NCBI GenBank assembly: GCA_002480565.1
Contig: DLCK01000030.1
Span: 164,952-228,951, forward strand
Direction: 5' to 3'
From: Phycisphaerales bacterium UBA7800
GTDB taxonomy: Bacteria; Planctomycetota; Phycisphaerae; Phycisphaerales; Phycisphaeraceae
Length of the DNA: 64,000 nucleotides
Part shown: piece by piece, positions 42,597 to 53,396 of the stretch
Position numbering within the stretch: position 1 is the first letter of the stretch
Layout: every line of letters starts with the position of its first letter
The notes under the pieces: generated by a model
Database searches by the model: none
What the model saw: the letters and a program-made list of their open reading frames with translations, nothing else
Told to the model about the DNA's origin: nothing
Made by a program: the position numbers and the translations under genes

Positions 42597-45500
42597 ATGC
42601 GTTTGAATCGATCACGTTTACTGTCAAAAATTACTCGAAAAGTCCGAAAACGAAAACAACACCTGCTTCATCGCAGGCATCGCCATACATCTGATCATTT
42701 CCAATCGCTCGAACCGCGCGTGTTGTTAAGTGCGACCGAGCCGATCATGTATTACAGCTCAGCACCGGTGCGCATCGTCGATGCCGACACCAATCAAATC
42801 CAAGAACATGTCATGCAGGTCGAATCGGCCTGGTTTGAAGACCTCGCGCCAGATGTGGTAGCCAACCCCGATACCGGTGTGTCGAGTCTGAGTTGGCGAG
42901 GTTCGGATATCACCACCATCAGCGATCAATGGATTGTTCAGCTCAACCATGAAGGGCTTGAACATGCCAACTCGGTGAGTGATACCATTGATCTTTTAAA
43001 CCTTGAACAATACAACGGGCAGGTCATTCGCGGTCTGGGGATGGCTGGCCTGGTGCTCATCCAAACCGAACTGTCCATTGATCATGACTTGTTTATGGAC
43101 TCACTGATCGGCAGCGGTTTTGTGGATTATGTTCAGCCCAATGCCGTGTTGCACAATCAAGCCACCATGTCCAATGACACCAGCTTCATCAACCAATGGG
43201 GCTTGAATAACACCGGCCAATTCACCGGCTCAGTCGCCGATGCCGACATTGATGCGCCTGAAGCATGGGATCTGCATACAGGTTCAAATGAAATCGTTGT
43301 GGGCATCATCGATACCGGAGTCAAATACGATCAGGCAGATTTGAAAAACAACATGTGGATCAATCCCGGGGAGATCGCGCATAACGGTATTGATGATGAT
43401 GGCAATGGTTTTATCGATGACATCTATGGGTATGACTTTGTTAACAACGATGGGAATCCGGCAGATGACAATGGTCACGGCACTCATGTCGCTGGCATTG
43501 TCGCTGCCGATGGTAACAACGGCTTTGGTGTCAGTGGTGTTTCATGGAACAGCAAGATCATGGCTCTGAAATTCATGGGGCGAGATGGAACGGGCTCAAC
43601 CAGTGATGCGGTCCGCGCGATCAACTATGCCACCATGATGAAAACGCAGTATGGCGTGGATATCCAAATCACCAACAACTCATGGGGAGGCCAAGGTTAT
43701 TCGACATCGCTGTATAACGCCATCGTTGCCAACAAAGAAGCGGGCATGCTCTTTATCGCAGCCGCCGGCAACGAATCGCAAGACAATGACGCCACCCCAT
43801 ACTATCCAGCAGACTATAACGTCGAGAACATCATCACCGTTGCTGCAACCGACTGGACGGATCAGCTTGCGAGTTATTCAAACTATGGTGCCACATCCGT
43901 CGATGTTGCTGCGCCGGGAACCTATATTTACTCAACCGTCACCACAGGTGCATCGGGCTATATGTCCGGCACCTCCATGGCTGCACCCATGGTTTCAGGT
44001 CTGGCGGCATTGGCATGGTCTTACGATCCGGACGCCTCATGGCAGCAAATCAAAGCCGCAATCCTCGATAATGGCGATACACTCGCATCGCTGGATGGCA
44101 AAGTCGCCACCGGCAAACGGATCAATGCCTATAACACGCTCAAAGCACTGACACCGCAGAACACAACACCTGATCCATCATTGGTTGAATTGTCGGTCAG
44201 TGTCGATGGCGTCAACATCACCAACGAACAAACACAAGCTATTGATTTTGGCACGGTCTATATGGGTGAGCGCGGTGTGAATGTCACCTTCACCGTCACC
44301 AACACAGGCCAAAGCACACTCGTCACCTCGGGCCTGACGGTTTCGGGTGGATTTAGTGTGATTGACGATCTGGCCAATACACTTGATGCCGGTGAAAGTG
44401 ACACATTCATCATCAACATGGCGACCAACGTCTCAGGTGAGAGGCATGGCGTGGTCAGATTCACCAGTAACGACCTGGATGAATCCGTTTTCAGTTTCAA
44501 TGTCGTCGGCACTAATCTCATACGGCCAAGTGATCCAAACCCCGCGCCCGTCGGTCCCTTAATCGAAATGCATGGCGACTCTTGGCTAGACCCCATCTAT
44601 CCCAATGGCCATGTCTACTTTGATTCGGTCAATCTCAACACCCAGGCTCAGGTCAAAACTTTCACAATCAGAAATGCTGGGGATGCCGATCTGACAATGG
44701 ACAATCTCCAAATCACCGGTAATTACGAGATTGTACAAGGACTCCCATCCGTCTTGGCGCCCGACGCCTCAGGCACCTTCAAGATTCGAATGCTCACCTC
44801 AGTGGCTGGTATCAATACAGGCACCGTGAGTTTTGACACCAACGGATCGGATAACGGACATTTCAAATTCGAACTGGAAGGTATCATCGTTGATCCATCG
44901 GTTACCACCCCACCTGCTATGGCTGTGACGGATGGTACCTCTGTCGTGATCCACAACGGGCAGGGCAAAACGATCAAATTCGGTGACTGGGAATTAAACC
45001 AAACACCATATGATCGCACTTTCACTGTCTACAACCGAGGCCGAAGCACACTTAACACAAGTAACCTTTCAGTATCCGGTGATTTTGAAATTATTGATGG
45101 ACTCTCAAATAACATTGCACCAGGAAGTAAAGACACCATCGTTGTCAGAATGCTAACCAACACGGCAGGTATCAAAGTCGGAACCGTCAGCTTTAAAAGT
45201 AACGATCCGGAATTACCCGTCTTCAAGTTCAACGTCGGTGGCACAGTGACCGATCCATCAGTACCTACATCTCCGGAAGTGGGTGTCACACTCAATGGGG
45301 AAAGTATCACCGATGGTCAATCAACAGCCATCAATTTCGGTACCTATGAGTACAAAGGTAATGCCACCTGGCTAAAATTCCTCGTGAGTAATACCGGGCA
45401 AGGCGTCCTGACAACCCAATCGCTGAAAGTCACCAGTGGTTTCTATATCCAGGAAGGTCTCTCATCCACCATCGCCCCCGGTGGCGTTGACACCTTCACC

Positions 45501-48191
45501 ATCGGCATCTCCACCCAAACCGTCGGCGAAAAATTCGGAACCGTCAGTTTCAAGACCAATGATTCAGACGAAGCACTGTTTAACTTCAATGTCACAGGCA
45601 AGATCGTCGACAGTTCCCACGTACCCGATCCGGCAGAAGTCGCAGTTAAATTGGATGGCACGGATATCACCGATGGTACATCCACCGCAATCGACCTGGG
45701 CAACAAAACGCTGGGGAAAACCTTCCAAAAAGCATTCACCGTCACCAACACTGGTGATGAGACATTGACACTTGCAAACCTTGAGGCAACCGGGGATTTC
45801 TCGATTTTTTCCGACTTGCCTGCAACACTAGCCGGCGGGGCCTCGACCACATTCATTGTTCAAGTGGACACCAATACGGTCGGTGAAAAAACTGGCAGTA
45901 TTACCTTCAATACCAATGACTCAGACGAAGCAACCTTCAACTTTTTACTTGAAGCATCCGTCACCGCAGCCCCACGTGACGCAGAACTCAAAGTCACCTA
46001 CTCCGGCGGTGAAATCACCGACGATCAGGACGCAGCCATCGACTTTGGTACAGTCAACTACGGTGATGACATGCCCGCCATCACCTTCACTGTCACCAAT
46101 ACCGGCGACAAACCGCTAAGCACATCCAGCCTCAAAGCAGGTAGCGGATTTACCATTGTGAAGAACCTTGCCCCCAATATCGCAGGCGGGCAAAGTGATA
46201 CCTTCATCATCCGTATGACTACCTCATCGGCTGGCGAAAAAAATGCAACCGTCAGCTTCTACTCCACTGACGAAGACGAAAGCAACTTTAACTTCGATAT
46301 CACCGGTTCCGTGACTGCTCCGCCAGACGGCATCGACCTGTCCGTCGCATGGGCAGATCAAGCAGATGCATTCTTCACACCCGGCAAGAAATCAAAAGTC
46401 ATGGTTGATGTCACTAACAACGGCACCACCACCATGTCCGATTCGGTGACAGTCAATATCTATGGCAACACCAGTAACACGCTCGATGGCAATGAAATCC
46501 TGCTCGGTACCGCGACCAAAAAATTGACCCTCAAGTCCGACCAAATCAAAACCAATAGCGTCGTCATCGAACTCGACAGCAGCATAGCCCCCGACGATTA
46601 CTATCTCTTTGCAGTCGTCGATCCTGACAACACCATTGATGAAAGCAATGAAGACAACAATGCCGCAGTCTCCTCAACCACCTCGGAAGTTGCATGGAAA
46701 TTTGGTGATTTGGGCAACGGCAAAAAGACGCTGCTTAAACTCACCGATAGCGATGGGACACTCGTCACGTTCAACCTTACGGGCAATGGATGCGGACAAA
46801 TCATTGAAAACAATGACGGCACATGGAGCATGTTGGTCACCGGCACCAACAAGTCCTCCAAAATAGCCATCAATGCAAAAGGTGGAGATAACATTGTCGA
46901 GCTACGCGATATCACCATTGGTGATCTCAATGACGACAGCGACCAAACAATACTCGGACAGTTCGCAGGTAAAAATGTTGATCTCAATGGTGGGGACTTT
47001 ACTGTCACAGGCTCAGTGTCGAAGCTGATACTCGGCGATGTCACCGACACCACAATGACATTCATGGATGCCTATAAAAGTGGTACCGACATCACGCTTG
47101 ACCAACTCACTGATGTGATCATCAATGCCCAGACAGGCTTTAACAAGTTCACCATCATCGACTGGTCAGACACGGATAACACAGCAGATGAGCTTAATGC
47201 CTCATGGATCAACAAGCTCTCCGTCAAAGGCTCCAAAAAGGCTGACATCGCCGGCAATTTTGAAACAGACCTGAATCTGTCAAACACAGATGCAAGCAAA
47301 TATGCATTGAACACCGTCAGTATCAAAGGCGCAGTCGATGGCAGAACCTGGGATATTAATGGGAATATCAAGAACCTGAAAATCGACAGCGTCGATGACA
47401 CCGACATCACAGTTAATGGCATAGCAGAGAAGGTTTCTCTGGGACATATGATCGGTGGTAGCTTCACGGCTCATGCGATCGGAAAGCTGGCAACATCTAC
47501 GGCCAAAAATATCGCCAGCAATGGCAGCTTCAATACCGACCTCGACCTTTCCGGATCCACTAAAGAGAAATACACCGTAAAAACCTTAAGTGTCAAAGGT
47601 GATATCACAAATGCAGATATGCAAGTGGCTGGTAAAATCGGCGCACTGGTCGTCAAAGGCCAAGTTGCCAATTCGTCTTTGTCGGTCGTGGATGATAGTG
47701 ACTTACGACAAAACGCCGTAATTGAAAAACTCGTACTTAAAGAAGTCTCTACCGTCGACGTGAGTGTCGAAGGCAACATTGGTCTTGCCAAAGCCGATCG
47801 CTGGCAATCTGGCAGCTTCACCGCAGAAGCTATGAAGAACCTCAAGATCAACAGGACTTTTAGCGCCGACCTTGACCTCTCCGGCAATCTGGCTGGGAAA
47901 GACACCCTCACAAATATGAGTATTGGTGGAAACGTCTATGACAGCGATTGGAATATCGCTGGCTCCATCAAGAGTGTTTCAGTCAAAGGAACTGTCAATG
48001 ATTTAATACTCAAGGTAGTTGACTGTGAATCCGGTCAGCATGATGCAGCTGCGGATAAACTGATCTTTGCAGACATCACCGCAGCAGTTGTTTCAGTCGA
48101 TGGCGACATCGAATTCATCAAAGCGGATACCTGGAGCAGCGGTAGTCTCACCGCAGAAAGCATTAACAAGTCCAAGCTCCCCGAAGCATAA
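42597..48191 (+). CDS. Giant LEPRVLLSA subtilisin-like (S8) surface protease with six Ig-like repeats
   Basis: 1864 residues. A strongly basic start (RKVRKRKQHLLHRRHRH) leads to the planctomycete motif LEPRVLLSA at residues 38-46. The S8 protease domain has the full triad: D239 (VVGIIDTGV), H294 (GHGTHVAG) and S460 (MSGTSMAAP), with oxyanion Asn in TNNSWGG. Six Ig-like repeats of about 115 residues (choice-of-anchor D/ASPM-SPD-2-Hydin type, ending NFNVTG or similar) span about 529-1240. A CARDB domain follows at about 1244-1365. The last 500 residues form beta-strand repeats with phrases such as INKLSVKGS and DINGNIKNLK, ending SKLPEA. It is probably secreted and attached outside the cell. 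A paralogue follows directly. Confidence 0.9.
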   Translation: MRLNRSRLLSKITRKVRKRKQHLLHRRHRHTSDHFQSLEPRVLLSATEPIMYYSSAPVRIVDADTNQIQEHVMQVESAWFEDLAPDVVANPDTGVSSLSWRGSDITTISDQWIVQLNHEGLEHANSVSDTIDLLNLEQYNGQVIRGLGMAGLVLIQTELSIDHDLFMDSLIGSGFVDYVQPNAVLHNQATMSNDTSFINQWGLNNTGQFTGSVADADIDAPEAWDLHTGSNEIVVGIIDTGVKYDQADLKNNMWINPGEIAHNGIDDDGNGFIDDIYGYDFVNNDGNPADDNGHGTHVAGIVAADGNNGFGVSGVSWNSKIMALKFMGRDGTGSTSDAVRAINYATMMKTQYGVDIQITNNSWGGQGYSTSLYNAIVANKEAGMLFIAAAGNESQDNDATPYYPADYNVENIITVAATDWTDQLASYSNYGATSVDVAAPGTYIYSTVTTGASGYMSGTSMAAPMVSGLAALAWSYDPDASWQQIKAAILDNGDTLASLDGKVATGKRINAYNTLKALTPQNTTPDPSLVELSVSVDGVNITNEQTQAIDFGTVYMGERGVNVTFTVTNTGQSTLVTSGLTVSGGFSVIDDLANTLDAGESDTFIINMATNVSGERHGVVRFTSNDLDESVFSFNVVGTNLIRPSDPNPAPVGPLIEMHGDSWLDPIYPNGHVYFDSVNLNTQAQVKTFTIRNAGDADLTMDNLQITGNYEIVQGLPSVLAPDASGTFKIRMLTSVAGINTGTVSFDTNGSDNGHFKFELEGIIVDPSVTTPPAMAVTDGTSVVIHNGQGKTIKFGDWELNQTPYDRTFTVYNRGRSTLNTSNLSVSGDFEIIDGLSNNIAPGSKDTIVVRMLTNTAGIKVGTVSFKSNDPELPVFKFNVGGTVTDPSVPTSPEVGVTLNGESITDGQSTAINFGTYEYKGNATWLKFLVSNTGQGVLTTQSLKVTSGFYIQEGLSSTIAPGGVDTFTIGISTQTVGEKFGTVSFKTNDSDEALFNFNVTGKIVDSSHVPDPAEVAVKLDGTDITDGTSTAIDLGNKTLGKTFQKAFTVTNTGDETLTLANLEATGDFSIFSDLPATLAGGASTTFIVQVDTNTVGEKTGSITFNTNDSDEATFNFLLEASVTAAPRDAELKVTYSGGEITDDQDAAIDFGTVNYGDDMPAITFTVTNTGDKPLSTSSLKAGSGFTIVKNLAPNIAGGQSDTFIIRMTTSSAGEKNATVSFYSTDEDESNFNFDITGSVTAPPDGIDLSVAWADQADAFFTPGKKSKVMVDVTNNGTTTMSDSVTVNIYGNTSNTLDGNEILLGTATKKLTLKSDQIKTNSVVIELDSSIAPDDYYLFAVVDPDNTIDESNEDNNAAVSSTTSEVAWKFGDLGNGKKTLLKLTDSDGTLVTFNLTGNGCGQIIENNDGTWSMLVTGTNKSSKIAINAKGGDNIVELRDITIGDLNDDSDQTILGQFAGKNVDLNGGDFTVTGSVSKLILGDVTDTTMTFMDAYKSGTDITLDQLTDVIINAQTGFNKFTIIDWSDTDNTADELNASWINKLSVKGSKKADIAGNFETDLNLSNTDASKYALNTVSIKGAVDGRTWDINGNIKNLKIDSVDDTDITVNGIAEKVSLGHMIGGSFTAHAIGKLATSTAKNIASNGSFNTDLDLSGSTKEKYTVKTLSVKGDITNADMQVAGKIGALVVKGQVANSSLSVVDDSDLRQNAVIEKLVLKEVSTVDVSVEGNIGLAKADRWQSGSFTAEAMKNLKINRTFSADLDLSGNLAGKDTLTNMSIGGNVYDSDWNIAGSIKSVSVKGTVNDLILKVVDCESGQHDAAADKLIFADITAAVVSVDGDIEFIKADTWSSGSLTAESINKSKLPEA

Positions 48192-48211
48192 CCAAAGCAA
48201 TCCTCAAATGA

Positions 48212-48248
48212 CAACAACACCCACGTGACCATTGCGTGGGTGTTGTTG
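48212..48248. terminator. Hairpin after the first giant protease gene
   Basis: CAACAACACCCACG pairs perfectly with CGTGGGTGTTGTTG around a 9-base loop. No T-run follows, but a very similar hairpin ends the second copy at 53187, so the structure belongs to the duplicated unit. Confidence 0.7.
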
Positions 48249-48651
48249 CATAGGTCTTCACGCCCTTGAGGTTCATTCAGCTTTGCGTCTGCGACACGAC
48301 AAGACTGCTACTCATACAAGTTTGTTTACTCAAAAAAAAACCCGATAACCATTCACTTTTCTGTCTCAGAAACAACAACGTACCACGCTGACAAACTCGC
48401 ATGACAATCGTCATAACCGGCCAACGTCCGAGATTCTTGGTGTTTCAAACCTGATAGCCGCTACAGCCCTTCGTTTGAAATACCAAATCATCTTACCCAT
48501 GTCATTGCAGAACACTCCCTTCATAGATCAGTCGATTCAGTCAACAACTCTTTGTTGAAAAAATTGCCCAGATTAACAGGCCTCTGTGTTTTTCAAATCG
48601 TACGTTTTGATTCGGGTGAGTTTGGGTTTTGATGAAGTGGAGAAAGTTACC
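48249..48651. other. Intergenic region before the second giant protease gene
   Basis: No gene is seen in these 403 bases. They contain the promoter/leader of the second protease gene and are related in sequence to 42370-42596. AGTGGAGAAAG precedes the ATG at 48652 as ribosome-binding site. Confidence 0.55.
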
Positions 48652-51600
48652 ATGAGTTTTAGCAATTCACGACTGCTCGCAAAAGTGTCACGCAAGATTC
48701 GTAAGCGAAAGCAACACCTGCGTCACCGCAAGCAGAAACAGCAGACTCAACATTTCCAACCGCTCGAACCACGCGTGCTGCTTAGTGCCTCTGAGCCGAT
48801 CATGTTCTATAGCTCGGCACCCGTACGCATCGTCGATGCAGGCAGTCAGATTGAAGAACGTGTCATGCAGGTCAACTCCGCATGGTTTGAAGACTTGGCT
48901 CCCGATGTCGTTGCCAATGTCGACAACGGCATATCAAGCCTTAACTGGCGAGGCACAGACATCACCACCATCAGTGACCAATGGATCGTCCAACTCAACG
49001 ATAATGGTCTTGAACAGGCCAACTCAGTCAGCGACACCTTTGGTTTGTTACAACTCGATGATTACAACGGCCAAGTCGTCCGCGGCCTTGGTATGGCAGG
49101 ACTGGTTCTGATTCAAACGGAATTACAGACCGACCACGATGTCTTTATGGATTCCCTGATCGACAGCGGTTTTGTGGACTACGTCCAGCCCAATGCCGTG
49201 CTTGAAAATCAAGCCACACCCAATGACCCCAAGTACGCCAACACATGGGGATTGCACAATACCGGTCAGTTCAACGGCTCGGTATCCGATGCAGACATTG
49301 ATGCACCCGAAGCATGGGAACTCACCACAGGTTCAGCAAACGTCGTCGTCGGCGTCATTGACACAGGTGTGAAATGGGATCACGAAGACCTGGTTAACAA
49401 CATGTGGGTCAACCCCGGCGAAATCTCCGGTAACGGGATCGACGATGACGGTAACGGTTTTATCGATGATGTCTATGGCTATGACTTCGTGAATAACGAT
49501 GGCAATCCCATGGATGATCACGGCCACGGCACGCACGTCGCGGGAACCATCGCGGCAGACGGCAACAACGGCAAGGGGGTTGCCGGCGTGTCGTGGAATA
49601 GCAAAATCATGGGACTCAAATTCATGAGTTCATCAGGTTCAGGCTCAACCAGCGATGCCGTCCGAGCCATCAACTATGCAACGATGATGAAAGAATCCTA
49701 TGGCGTGAACATCCTCGTCACCTGTAACTCATGGGGTGGTGGCGGATACTCTTCATCACTGTATAACGCCATCGTCGCAAACAAAAACGCAGACATGCTC
49801 TTCATGGCTGCAGCGGGTAACGACTCAACCAACAACGACAACGGCCCGCACTATCCGTCAAACTACGATGTCGATAACGTCATCTCAGTTGCCTCAACCG
49901 ACTGGGCAGACGGACTCTCGAGCTTTTCAAACTACGGTGCATCCACCGTCGATGTCGCAGCACCGGGTTCCTACATCTACTCAACAACCTACGATGGTTC
50001 GTACGGCTACAAGTCCGGCACATCCATGGCAACACCACAAGTAGCCGGACTGGCGGCGCTGGCGTGGTCCTACTCTCCGGACTCTACCTGGCAACAGATC
50101 AAAGCAGCCATCCTCGACAACGGTGATACCCTTTCATCACTGAATAACAAAGTCGCAACCGGCAAACGCATCAACGCACTCAACACACTCAACGCGTTGA
50201 CTCCTGCTGTACCTGAAGCCAACATTGATGTTTCAAACCTGATTGTCGGTACCATCCGGGATGATCATTCCTCCGTCTATGATTTAGGCGAATTCACGGA
50301 GGGGGTTGATGATACACGCGAATTCTACTTCAACATTTACAATAGTGGCACCAGCAATCTGGAGGTCAGTAACTTAAGCATCCCCGCTGGTTTTACGCTT
50401 GTACAGGACATTACGACAGATCCGATTGCACCGGGAGATGAAATTGATTTTATTCTCAAAATCGACACTTCATCAGGATTTGGCAGCAAAACAGGCACTG
50501 TCAGCTTTACGACCAATGACCCTGACAGCACGACGTTCAATTTCGATATCAATGTAGATTACGTCGAAGCAACATCATGGATCGCAATCAAGGAAGGCTC
50601 GTCGTTCGTCCAACATAATTCAACCTATACTGTGGATACCGTTGCTCAAAACGCAACCAGCCAGGTTACATTGACTCTCGCTAATGGCGGTTATGCAGCT
50701 CTGAATATCAATTCATTCACAGTGTCCGGTGATTTTAGTCTGACTTCAACAGTGCCAACGACTATCGGCTCAGAAGCCAGCACCACTTTTACCTTTGCGA
50801 TGGATACGTCCACAATTGGCAATAAGTCTGGCCAAATTGTGATTAATTCGGATGCAGAAAACCAAGCCTCATTTGTCATCAATCTGGCTGGAGCAGCAGT
50901 TGACCCCTCATCACTCGTCGAAGTTGCAGTCCTCGATTCCAACGGCAATGAGTTGGCAGACGGCTCTAGCACGCCTTACACATTTGGCAACAAGACGCAA
51001 AACAAAACATTACGCAAAACCTTCACTGTCACAAACACAGGTTCAGCTGCACTCACACTCAGTGGACTCACTGCAACTGGTGACTTTGAAATCGTCAATG
51101 ACTTACCTGCATCCATCGCAGCTAATTCGTCAGCAACCTTTACCGTCGAAATGGACACTTCCAGCATCGGCGACAAATCCGGAAGCATCACCTTTAACTC
51201 AAACGATGCTGACGAATCACCCTACACCGTACTCCTCGAAGGTACTGTCACCGCAGCCCCCGTCCCCCAAGAAGTTAAAGTCACATATTCTGGTGGCGAA
51301 ATCACTGACGGCCAAGGTACCGCCATCGACTTCGGTGATCTGGATTATGGTGACTCCGAGCCGGAAATCACCTTCACCGTCAGCAATATCGGTGATAAGA
51401 AACTGACCACCTCAGGCTTAAATGTCGGCAGCGGCTTTAGCATCGTCGAAGGACTGGATCAATCCATCAATGCCGGTGAAAGTGACACCTTCACCATCCG
51501 CATGCTCACCAATGCCGCTGGGGAAAAGAACGCCAGCATCAAGTTCTATTCCAACGATGAAGACGAAGCCACATTCAACTTTGACATCACCGGATCAGTC

Positions 51601-53148
51601 GAAGCACCAGCCAACGGAATCGACCTGTCAGTCGCATGGGCAGATGATGCCGACTCCTACTTCACCCCAGGCAAGAAGTCCAAAGTGCTTGTTGATGTCA
51701 CCAACAACGGCATCATTGCCATGGCAGATTCAGTGACCATTAATGTCTATGGCAACACTTCCAACACGCTTGACGGCGACGAAATTCTGTTGGGCACCGT
51801 CACCAAGACACTTAATCTCAAGCCTGATCAGACCAAGACCAATCGAGTCACCATAGAATTGGATAGCTCCATCCCCGCTGACGATTACTACCTTTTTGCT
51901 GTGGTCGATCCGGACAATGCCATCGCTGAAGCCAACGAAAACAACAACAGCGCAGTCACCAGTGCCACAACGGAAGTGGCATGGAAATTCGGCGACCTGG
52001 GTGATGGCAAAAAAACCCAACTCAAACTCACCGATGACGATGGAACCCTAATCCGCTTCTCGCTCAGCGGTAAAGGAATCGGCGAAGTGGTTGCCAACAA
52101 CGATGGGACATGGAGTGTCTTTATCACCGGAACCACCAGTTCCTCCAAAGTCGCAATCAACGGCAGAGGAGGTGATGACCGCGTCACATTAAGAGATGTC
52201 ATCATCGGCGATCCCAATGACGATAGTGACAATACCGGTCTTGCACAGTTTGCTGGCAAAAGACTTGACCTCGATGGTGGTGTTTTCACTGCTACCGGAG
52301 CAGTACAAAAACTCGTGCTTGGTGATGTCACTGACACGACCATGACCTTCGACGGAAACTACGGCCGAGGAACAGATCTCACACTCGGACAGTTGACCGA
52401 TGTGACAATCAATGCTGATACAGGCTTTAATAAATTAACCATCATTAATTGGACCGATAGCGATGTAACCGAAGATGCAATTAACGCACGTTGGATCAAC
52501 AAGCTTTCAGTCAAAGGCTCAAAAGGCAATGGTGTCAGCGGCAATTTCGATACAAACCTGACACTTACAGGTGAAGGCGCCGGACGATATACCTTGGATA
52601 CAATCAGCGTCAAAGGTGAAGTCAATGGACGCACGTGGGATATCAATGGCAACATTAAAGCCATGAAGGTCGACAGCTTCGTGGATTCGGACATCGATAT
52701 CGACGGACACACTGCCAAGTTGTCAATCGGTCATATGCTCGGTGGTTCACTCACGGTAAAGAGTGTCGATAAACTGGCAACCACTATTGCCAAATACGTC
52801 GACGGCAGTACCGGTGACTTCACCGCAGACCTGAATATCACCGGCAATAAGAGTTCCAAGTTCTCAGTCAAAACACTGAGCATTAAAGGCGATGTCGAAA
52901 ACGCCAACTGGGACGTGGCCGGCAAAATCGGTGCCCTGGTCGTCAAAGGCAATACCGATGGCTTGACCTTGAACGTGGTCGATGAAGACGATCTGAAACT
53001 CGATGCCCAACTCGACAAACTGGTACTCAATACCGTCGATGATGCAGATATCACCGTCGAAGGCACCATCGGATTCGTCAAAGCAGTCAGCTGGACTACC
53101 GGCAGCATTACCGCAGAAGAAATTACCAAATCCAAACTGCCTGCATAA
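48652..53148 (+). CDS. Giant LEPRVLLSA subtilisin-like (S8) surface protease with four Ig-like repeats
   Basis: 1498 residues, a tandem paralogue of the protein at 42597. The basic start, LEPRVLLSA (38-46) and protease domain are highly alike: D237, H292 and S458 (KSGTSMATP). Four instead of six Ig-like repeats follow (first ones VSNLIVGTIRDDHSSVYDLG and IAIKEGSSFVQHNSTY are diverged), then the CARDB domain and the C-terminal beta repeats, with one block of about 95 residues fewer than in the first copy, ending SKLPA. The ATG at 48652 is preferred over 48586 because it restores the N-terminus shared with the paralogue and has GGAG upstream. Likely exported to the surface. Confidence 0.9.
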   Translation: MSFSNSRLLAKVSRKIRKRKQHLRHRKQKQQTQHFQPLEPRVLLSASEPIMFYSSAPVRIVDAGSQIEERVMQVNSAWFEDLAPDVVANVDNGISSLNWRGTDITTISDQWIVQLNDNGLEQANSVSDTFGLLQLDDYNGQVVRGLGMAGLVLIQTELQTDHDVFMDSLIDSGFVDYVQPNAVLENQATPNDPKYANTWGLHNTGQFNGSVSDADIDAPEAWELTTGSANVVVGVIDTGVKWDHEDLVNNMWVNPGEISGNGIDDDGNGFIDDVYGYDFVNNDGNPMDDHGHGTHVAGTIAADGNNGKGVAGVSWNSKIMGLKFMSSSGSGSTSDAVRAINYATMMKESYGVNILVTCNSWGGGGYSSSLYNAIVANKNADMLFMAAAGNDSTNNDNGPHYPSNYDVDNVISVASTDWADGLSSFSNYGASTVDVAAPGSYIYSTTYDGSYGYKSGTSMATPQVAGLAALAWSYSPDSTWQQIKAAILDNGDTLSSLNNKVATGKRINALNTLNALTPAVPEANIDVSNLIVGTIRDDHSSVYDLGEFTEGVDDTREFYFNIYNSGTSNLEVSNLSIPAGFTLVQDITTDPIAPGDEIDFILKIDTSSGFGSKTGTVSFTTNDPDSTTFNFDINVDYVEATSWIAIKEGSSFVQHNSTYTVDTVAQNATSQVTLTLANGGYAALNINSFTVSGDFSLTSTVPTTIGSEASTTFTFAMDTSTIGNKSGQIVINSDAENQASFVINLAGAAVDPSSLVEVAVLDSNGNELADGSSTPYTFGNKTQNKTLRKTFTVTNTGSAALTLSGLTATGDFEIVNDLPASIAANSSATFTVEMDTSSIGDKSGSITFNSNDADESPYTVLLEGTVTAAPVPQEVKVTYSGGEITDGQGTAIDFGDLDYGDSEPEITFTVSNIGDKKLTTSGLNVGSGFSIVEGLDQSINAGESDTFTIRMLTNAAGEKNASIKFYSNDEDEATFNFDITGSVEAPANGIDLSVAWADDADSYFTPGKKSKVLVDVTNNGIIAMADSVTINVYGNTSNTLDGDEILLGTVTKTLNLKPDQTKTNRVTIELDSSIPADDYYLFAVVDPDNAIAEANENNNSAVTSATTEVAWKFGDLGDGKKTQLKLTDDDGTLIRFSLSGKGIGEVVANNDGTWSVFITGTTSSSKVAINGRGGDDRVTLRDVIIGDPNDDSDNTGLAQFAGKRLDLDGGVFTATGAVQKLVLGDVTDTTMTFDGNYGRGTDLTLGQLTDVTINADTGFNKLTIINWTDSDVTEDAINARWINKLSVKGSKGNGVSGNFDTNLTLTGEGAGRYTLDTISVKGEVNGRTWDINGNIKAMKVDSFVDSDIDIDGHTAKLSIGHMLGGSLTVKSVDKLATTIAKYVDGSTGDFTADLNITGNKSSKFSVKTLSIKGDVENANWDVAGKIGALVVKGNTDGLTLNVVDEDDLKLDAQLDKLVLNTVDDADITVEGTIGFVKAVSWTTGSITAEEITKSKLPA

Positions 53149-53186
53149 AGCAATCGTGATTTGATCAACAAATGTTATCTCCTTGA

Positions 53187-53231
53187 AAACATCAACACCC
53201 CACGTATCAACGGCGTGGGGTGTTGGTGTTT
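53187..53231. terminator. Hairpin after the second giant protease gene
   Basis: AAACATCAACACCCCACG pairs with CGTGGGGTGTTGGTGTTT around a 9-base loop. It matches the hairpin at 48212 in position and in the core CAACACCC/GGGTGTTG. Confidence 0.75.
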
Positions 53232-53334
53232 ACAAGTATGAATTCGCGTTTATTACATCTCACTTGGCTGCGGCACTGCGTGTTGCTGATAGGTCGACAA
53301 GTGCAAAAACCAACAATAGTCACGAGCCACAAGA

Positions 53335-53362
53335 CACCCCGGGGACTCAAGTCCCGCGGGCT
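53335..53362. repeat. GC-rich hairpin, family D, copy 2
   Basis: CCCCGGGGACT-CA-AGTCCCGCGGG forms a stem like the one at 35780. It lies between two convergent genes. The phrase GGGCTTTAG beside it also resembles copy 1 (GGGACTTTAG). Confidence 0.65.
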
Positions 53363-53396
53363 TTAGTGTGTGATGCGTTGCGTTGTTGGAAATGTA

